The notes beneath the pieces were generated by a model. That model was not told the origin of the DNA, searched no databases, and saw only the letters and a list, made by a program, of their open reading frames with translations. A stretch of DNA of 29,984 nucleotides from Firmicutes bacterium AM55-24TS (GTDB taxonomy: Bacteria > Bacillota > Clostridia > UBA1381), in contig QTVU01000037.1 of the NCBI GenBank assembly GCA_003460745.1, forward strand, positions 1-29,984, given 5' to 3'. Made by a program: the position numbers and the translations under genes. Shown here one piece after another: positions 25,461 through 29,984 of the stretch; within the stretch, counting starts at the first letter, position 1, and each line of letters begins with the position of its first letter.

Positions 25461-26984
25461 TCAGAAATTTTTAAAAACAAATTTTCCGCTTTCGGTAAGT
25501 TCGTCTTCACTTATTCCGTCATTCACATTCGCACCGTTCACAAGTGCGGCAGATGATTCATTTTTATCGCAAAGCGACCAATTCGCCCAGCTTATTCCTC
25601 GTTCACTCATAAAGTCAATCCACCTTTGTGCCTCGTCAAGATAAACACCGCCATTTCCGTCGGCCGCACTTGTACCCCACTCGCTCACAAACACAGGTAA
25701 ACCGCAGTCGGCTATACGTTGTCTTAGCCAATCGGTGTGAGTTCCCGCGTAAAAATGGCATGTGTACATTATATTTTCGGCATTAATCGGATTTTTTGCA
25801 GCCTCATGCAAATCCTGACTCCATGTCGGACCTCCTACTAATATAATAGCATTTGTATTTGTACGTATAACAGGTATCACCGTTTCAGCATACGGTTTTA
25901 CATTATCGTTCCAAGTCACATTGCCGTTCGGCTCATTACATATTTCATAAAGCACAGCATTGCTGTCCTTATATCTCTCCGACATTTCACCAAAGAAATC
26001 AACCGCATCATCAATATGTTGCATAGGGTTTCCGTCCGACAGTATATGCCAATCGATTATTACATACATATCCTGACGTATCGCACTGTCAACCGCATTT
26101 ATAAGCATATCTTTTACAGACGGATTGCTTATATATCCGCCCTCATCGGTGTACATTGCACATCTGAACAAGTTTGCACCGTAATCGGCAGTTGCTTTAA
26201 CAGCATTTTCGGTCGCGAAATCGCCAAACCATTGCAAACCGTGTGACGACATACCGTGAAGCACGACAGGCTCGTTGTTTTCATTCATAAGTTGCGTACC
26301 GTCAACGTGCAACGCACCGTTTTCACTTACACCGCCTTTTCTTGTCGTTTGCGGTTTTGGTTGCTCCGTCACAGTCGGCTCATAAGGTTTTAAATCACCT
26401 TTCATACTCGCCGCACGCATAATTATCGCACAAGCCTCAGCTCTTGTAATTGATGACTTCGGGTTTAAATTGCCCTTGTCGTCACCGTATACAATGCCTT
26501 TGCAGTAAGCCGCAATCATACTGTCATAATATCGTCCGTCAAGCTGTGCAAAATCAGATACAGACGAACTCACTCTGTTGTAATCACCGCGTTCGTCTTT
26601 AAAAAATGCATTCATAACAATTTTAACCGCCAACTGTCTTGTTATCGGCTCGTCATATGTTTGTGCCGTAGGCGGTATCTCGTCCCAATCGAACAAACCT
26701 TTTGTAAGTGCCGTTTTCACCATACCGTCTGCCCAATGATTGTTTTGCTTTACACTCTCTTGAAGCCCCGCAATTCTGCCGACTATCGATACAAGCTCCG
26801 CTTTTGTAACAGTTCCGTCAGGTCTGAACGTTCCGTCCTCATAACCGCTTAAATATCCTTGGTTTGTCATATCGGTTACATTGTCATAATACCAGCTTCC
26901 GCTCTGTACATCAGAAAACGCACACGCATTGACGCAAAATATCATCATAACAAGTGCCGTCAGTATAAAAATTTTTCTTTTCAT
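25461..26984 (-). CDS. Secreted SLH-anchored glycoside hydrolase family 5
   Basis: 507 aa. Signal peptide about 1-22 (MKRKIFILTALVMMIFCVNA). Three S-layer homology modules follow at about 23-70, 79-127 and 143-192. These bind pyruvylated cell-wall polymer and tether the enzyme to the cell surface. A Pro/Thr-rich linker (about 199-217) leads to a GH5 barrel (about 222-507). The acid/base Glu351 lies in the motif ICNEPNG and the nucleophile Glu435 in FVSEWGTS. The sequence resembles the GH5 cellulase (subfamily 2) group, so an endo-beta-glucanase is likely; mannan or xyloglucan are possible. There is no carbohydrate-binding module. AAGGGGTGA lies before the ATG. Confidence 0.93.
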   Translation of the reverse strand: MKRKIFILTALVMMIFCVNACAFSDVQSGSWYYDNVTDMTNQGYLSGYEDGTFRPDGTVTKAELVSIVGRIAGLQESVKQNNHWADGMVKTALTKGLFDWDEIPPTAQTYDEPITRQLAVKIVMNAFFKDERGDYNRVSSSVSDFAQLDGRYYDSMIAAYCKGIVYGDDKGNLNPKSSITRAEACAIIMRAASMKGDLKPYEPTVTEQPKPQTTRKGGVSENGALHVDGTQLMNENNEPVVLHGMSSHGLQWFGDFATENAVKATADYGANLFRCAMYTDEGGYISNPSVKDMLINAVDSAIRQDMYVIIDWHILSDGNPMQHIDDAVDFFGEMSERYKDSNAVLYEICNEPNGNVTWNDNVKPYAETVIPVIRTNTNAIILVGGPTWSQDLHEAAKNPINAENIMYTCHFYAGTHTDWLRQRIADCGLPVFVSEWGTSAADGNGGVYLDEAQRWIDFMSERGISWANWSLCDKNESSAALVNGANVNDGISEDELTESGKFVFKNF

Positions 26985-27003
26985 AATCTCACCCCTTTTA
27001 TTC

Positions 27004-27032
27004 AGTTTATCACATTTTCGTCATTTAGTCAA
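27004..27032 (-). promoter_or_regulatory. Promoter of the SLH-GH5 gene
   Basis: TTGACT (27032-27027), 17 bases, TAAACT (27009-27004) with TGA before the -10, on the minus strand. The -35 overlaps the end of the upstream uxaA terminator. Confidence 0.55.
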
Positions 27033-27057
27033 AAAAAGAGCGGCACAGCCACTCTTT
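27031..27057 (-). terminator. Terminator of the uxaB-uxaA operon
   Basis: On the minus strand AAAGAGTGGC pairs with GCCGCTCTTT (10 bp, one wobble, 3-base loop), then a T run. The stem begins at the uxaA stop codon. Confidence 0.88.
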
Positions 27058-27872
27058 CATAATACAACTCCGTCTTTGAAAATTGAAATTTCCTTATAAC
27101 CGTTTTTCTCATTATTCGTTTGTTTGCCGTTTGCAACTTCTATAACATATTCAAAAAGTTCATCGGTCAAATCCGCACCGTTTATAATCTCACCCGCATT
27201 AAAATCAATCCAATGCGGTTTTCTTTTTGCAAGGTTTGTATTCGTCGCAATTTTCACAGTCGGCACAGGCGCACCCACAGGTGTACCGCGTCCTGTTGAA
27301 AACAGTATCAAATGACAGCCCGACGCGGTAAGGTTTGTTACCGCAACAATGTCATTACCCGGTCCGGTAAGCAGATTAAGTCCTTTTCTTGTAACACTTC
27401 CGCCGATTTCAATAACGTCCTCAACGTCTGCACTGCCAGACTTCTGCACGCAGCCGAGCGACTTATCTTCAAGCGTGGTTATACCGCCTTTTTTATTACC
27501 CGGTGACGGATTTTCATAAACGACTTGATTATGACTTGTGAAATAATCCTTGAAATCATTTATAAGCGAAACCGTCTTATCAAAAACTTCTTCATTAACA
27601 CATCTGTTCATCAAAATCGTTTCCGCACCGAACATTTCAGGCACTTCCGTAAGCACCGTACTTCCGCCCTTGCTTATAAGCTTATCGGAAAATCTTCCTA
27701 TAAGCGGATTTGCGGTAAGTCCGGAAAAGCCGTCACTGCCGCCGCACTTCAAACCGACAACAAGCTCCGACATATCACATTCTTCACGTTTTTGATTTTT
27801 CGCATATTCGGCAAGCTCGCCTATAAGACGCAACCCCTCACCGATTTCATCATCAAAATCCTGTGTACTCAT
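27057..27872 (-). CDS. uxaA: Altronate dehydratase, C-terminal part
   Basis: 271 aa covering the end of the second domain and the whole C-terminal domain of the galactarate/altronate dehydratase family. Visible: LVVGLKCGGSDGFSGLTANP, NRCVNEE, and TASGCHLILFSTGRGTPVGA. Altronate dehydratase removes water from D-altronate to give 2-keto-3-deoxygluconate. The ATG overlaps the stop of the N-terminal part (ATGA). Adding one A before the ATG (AATTTAATGAGT in place of AATTTATGAGT) would join both parts into a single 470-aa UxaA. Most relatives are single chains of about 490-500 aa. This is either a one-base error or mutation, or a split enzyme with coupled translation; a weak AGGG lies eight bases upstream. 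Confidence 0.88.
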   Translation of the reverse strand: MSTQDFDDEIGEGLRLIGELAEYAKNQKREECDMSELVVGLKCGGSDGFSGLTANPLIGRFSDKLISKGGSTVLTEVPEMFGAETILMNRCVNEEVFDKTVSLINDFKDYFTSHNQVVYENPSPGNKKGGITTLEDKSLGCVQKSGSADVEDVIEIGGSVTRKGLNLLTGPGNDIVAVTNLTASGCHLILFSTGRGTPVGAPVPTVKIATNTNLAKRKPHWIDFNAGEIINGADLTDELFEYVIEVANGKQTNNEKNGYKEISIFKDGVVL

Positions 27873-28468
27873 AAATTTAACCCTGTTTCATCAACTTCAC
27901 CGAGAACTGTTTTAAATACGGAAATATTATTATTTTCACAGCCTAATCCCAGCACAAACACACCTGTCGCGTTAGGGTGATTGACAAGACCTTTAAGCAC
28001 ATTTTGAGTCATTTTCTGGTCATCGCCAAGCTGAGAACAACCGAACGGATGTACATAATTAAACACACCGTCACACATATCTCCGTACAGCTTATCAGCC
28101 TCTCTTGCAAGTATTTCGGACGTCTTGTTCACGCAGCCGACAGTGTTCACAATCCAAATTTCATTTCTTATACCGACTTTGCCGTCTGCACGTCTGTAAC
28201 CCATAAAAGTGCGTTTTTCCGTTTTCGGTATTTCGTTTCTTTGTGGTTCGTATTTGTATTCAAGCACACCGCTTAAATTCGTTTTAATGTTATGCGTATG
28301 TATATGGTCGCCTTTTTTTATGTCCTCTGTCGCATGACCGATAGGATAACCGTATTTAATTATATTTTCGCCTTTTTTTATATCGTTAAGGGCAATCTTA
28401 TGACCGCTCAATTTGCCCTCAAGCATAACGGCTACGTTATCCTTTTCATTAATTTTTATCTGTTTCAT
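27869..28468 (-). CDS. uxaA: Altronate dehydratase, N-terminal part
   Basis: 199 aa: a SAF domain (about 1-75, with KKGENIIKYGYPIGHA and KKGDHIHTHNIKTNL), then the first catalytic part. Motifs: FMGYRRADGKVGIRNEIWIV, NTVGCVN, VHPFGCSQLGDD and GLGCENN. The cysteines and histidines here belong to the metal-binding region of the family. On its own it lacks the C-terminal domain and is unlikely to be active. The ATG lies two bases after the uxaB stop, so it is coupled to uxaB. It ends in TGA inside the start of the C-terminal part. Confidence 0.88.
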   Translation of the reverse strand: MKQIKINEKDNVAVMLEGKLSGHKIALNDIKKGENIIKYGYPIGHATEDIKKGDHIHTHNIKTNLSGVLEYKYEPQRNEIPKTEKRTFMGYRRADGKVGIRNEIWIVNTVGCVNKTSEILAREADKLYGDMCDGVFNYVHPFGCSQLGDDQKMTQNVLKGLVNHPNATGVFVLGLGCENNNISVFKTVLGEVDETGLNL

Positions 28469-28470
28469 TT

Positions 28471-29838
28471 TCAGTCAACTACCTTTTCCATAGCCTTTCT
28501 TATACCGTTCTTTTCGATTTCGTCAAGATGTTTTTGTACAGTCGGAAGTAAGAATGACAAATCTTCACCCCAATATTCCGTCTTTTTAAGAATATCTTCC
28601 GCACTTGCCGTTTTCATAAATTCCATTACTGCCTTATCATCATTCGCCGCGTCTGTTCTGTAAAATGCAATAAGTGCCGCAAGTGAAAATACAAGTCGTT
28701 TCGGCTCGCAATTCTTTTCCTTAATATATTCAAACACGCTCGGAAGTACACGCACTTTGTATTTTGAAACGGAATTAAGCGCAATACTCAAAAGATAGTG
28801 CTTGATGAACGGATTTTTAAATCTTTCGATTACGTCATTTGCAAACTGTTCAAGTTCGTTTTTAGGCAAATCAAGAGTCGGAATAATTTCTTCAAAAATG
28901 CCCTGTTTCATAAACGTGAACACAAGCTCATCGTCCATTGCGTCCTTGACTGTTTCAAGACCGGCAAGATGTGCCGCAAGCACTGTCATTGTATGTGCAC
29001 CGTTCAAAATACGCACCTTACGTTTCTTGTACGGTGTAACATCGTCTGTCCAAAGCACATTAAGACCGATTTTATGGAACGGTATTTCCTCCGCAAGTTT
29101 CTTATCGCCCTCTATTACCCACAAATGAAAAATCTCCGCAGTGTCAATCATATCGTCAAGATAACCGTATGACTGCTCCATTTCCTTTGCGTTATCTCGC
29201 GGATAACCTGTAACTATTCTGTCCACAAGTGTATTTGTAAAATGGTTTTCGGTTTCAATCCACTTCTCAAATTCACCGCCGTAACCCCAATCCTCGCTAT
29301 ACTTTAAAATACATTCCTTTAGATTGTCACCGTTTTTGTCAATCAACTCACACGGAAGAAGTATAAAACCGCCCAGTCCCTCGTCAAATCTTTTCTTCAT
29401 AAACAACGTAAGTCTGCCCGGAAAAGTAAGTCCGTTAAAATCATCAGGATTTTGATTAGGTTTGTACTCGATACCTGCCTCTGTAGTGTTTGAAACGATA
29501 AAACGCAAGTCGGGATTTTTTGCACAGTCAAAAAATTCATCTGTATTTGTATACGGATTGATACCTCTTGTCACACAATCAACAATTCTTGTTTCCTCAA
29601 CCTTTTCGCCTTTTAAAAGTCCTCTTAAATACAAGCTGTATCGTCCGTCCTGCGCATTTAACTTATCAACAAGTCCGCCTGCAAGCGGCTGAACTATTAT
29701 CACACCGTAATCTCCGCCGTTTTCCTTGTTAAGTTTGTCTATCATCCAATCCACAAATCCTCTCAGGAAATTGCCCTCACCGAATTGAAGTACACGTTCC
29801 GTAAGTTTGTTTTTTTCCGTTCTCTTTAATCTTTCCAT
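28471..29838 (-). CDS. uxaB: Tagaturonate reductase (altronate oxidoreductase)
   Basis: Reduces D-tagaturonate to D-altronate with NADH in galacturonate breakdown. It acts between UxaC (not in this window) and UxaA, which follows. The 455-aa product belongs to the mannitol dehydrogenase family. Near the N terminus is the cofactor-binding motif VLQFGEGNFLRGFVDWMID (about 16-34), then SNTTEAGIEY. The catalytic set KVRILNGAHT has Lys274, Asn279 and His282. It is somewhat shorter than E. coli UxaB (483 aa) but looks complete. GGAGG is eight bases before the ATG. It is the first gene of an operon with uxaA. Confidence 0.92.
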   Translation of the reverse strand: MERLKRTEKNKLTERVLQFGEGNFLRGFVDWMIDKLNKENGGDYGVIIVQPLAGGLVDKLNAQDGRYSLYLRGLLKGEKVEETRIVDCVTRGINPYTNTDEFFDCAKNPDLRFIVSNTTEAGIEYKPNQNPDDFNGLTFPGRLTLFMKKRFDEGLGGFILLPCELIDKNGDNLKECILKYSEDWGYGGEFEKWIETENHFTNTLVDRIVTGYPRDNAKEMEQSYGYLDDMIDTAEIFHLWVIEGDKKLAEEIPFHKIGLNVLWTDDVTPYKKRKVRILNGAHTMTVLAAHLAGLETVKDAMDDELVFTFMKQGIFEEIIPTLDLPKNELEQFANDVIERFKNPFIKHYLLSIALNSVSKYKVRVLPSVFEYIKEKNCEPKRLVFSLAALIAFYRTDAANDDKAVMEFMKTASAEDILKKTEYWGEDLSFLLPTVQKHLDEIEKNGIRKAMEKVVD

Positions 29839-29854
29839 TACAAAATTCCTCCGT

Positions 29855-29878
29855 AATATTAATTATGATAATATTATA
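29855..29878 (-). promoter_or_regulatory. Candidate uxaB -10 box with overlapping operator dyad
   Basis: TATAAT (29878-29873 on the minus strand) lies about 35-40 bases before the uxaB ATG. A 7-bp dyad AATATTA-N7-TAATATT (29855-29875) covers its downstream part and the start site. The matching -35 (TGGTAA) is poor. A sugar-acid repressor of the GntR or LacI type would fit, but the site is AT-rich and could be chance. The rest of the end, 29879-29984, has no gene; AAAAAGG at its end might be the ribosome site of a gene beyond the window. Confidence 0.4.
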
Positions 29879-29984
29879 CATCAATTTAAGTACAGTTACC
29901 ATTAGTTTTTTGCTATTATCGGAATTTTTTTATCATATTTTGCTCAAAAGCATTAAAAACAAAACTGATTTATAAAAAGGTAAA

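Noticed and set aside
27525..27980. 151-aa open frame on the plus strand opposite uxaA
   Set aside because: It overlaps both parts of uxaA in antisense and has no family features.

Overview
This window looks like chromosome from a low-GC, spore-forming Clostridium-type Firmicute. The support is spoIVA with a sigma-E-like promoter, AGGAGG ribosome sites before nearly every gene, and an S10-spc-alpha ribosomal protein supercluster in Clostridial order (adk, map, a KOW gene and infA between secY and rpmJ). Galacturonate genes (uxaB, uxaA) beside a secreted endoglucanase-type enzyme with S-layer anchor repeats suggest a plant-fibre or pectin degrader, possibly Monoglobus-like. That genus-level idea is inference only.

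Layout. 1-186: palindromic repeat DNA and a terminator. 187-2372 (minus): spoIVA followed by a small lipoprotein gene. 2575-5427 (plus): a membrane cyclic-di-GMP phosphodiesterase with two extracellular solute-binding domains. 5523-6734 (plus): NADP-type isocitrate dehydrogenase. 6777-7247 (minus): an orphan 101-aa protein gene behind a roughly 150-nt structured RNA that has its own promoter and terminator. 7327-23545 (minus): 27 ribosomal protein genes plus rpoA, infA, map, adk, secY and a KOW-domain gene, read from a promoter near 23,880 through a roughly 325-nt leader that contains an intrinsic terminator. 24032-25392: a DUF4830-like protein, a DUF378-like membrane protein and a cytidylate-kinase-like protein. 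25461-26984 (minus): SLH-GH5 glycosidase. 27057-29838 (minus): uxaB then uxaA, the latter split into two overlapping frames.

Three things stand out. First, the structured RNA at 7098-7247 is the best candidate for an undescribed element: the predicted transcription start falls on the first pair of its closing stem, and its terminator abuts the ribosome site of the orphan gene. Second, every long spacer in the ribosomal cluster holds perfect or wobble-paired hairpins. Two spacers, before rpsH and before rplN, carry related copies of one module with compensatory base changes. Third, rplD, rpsM and adk each carry a 1-2 nt deletion that breaks an essential reading frame, and uxaA has a 1-nt break. 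Together these point either to sequence errors in this assembly or, less likely, to real lesions.
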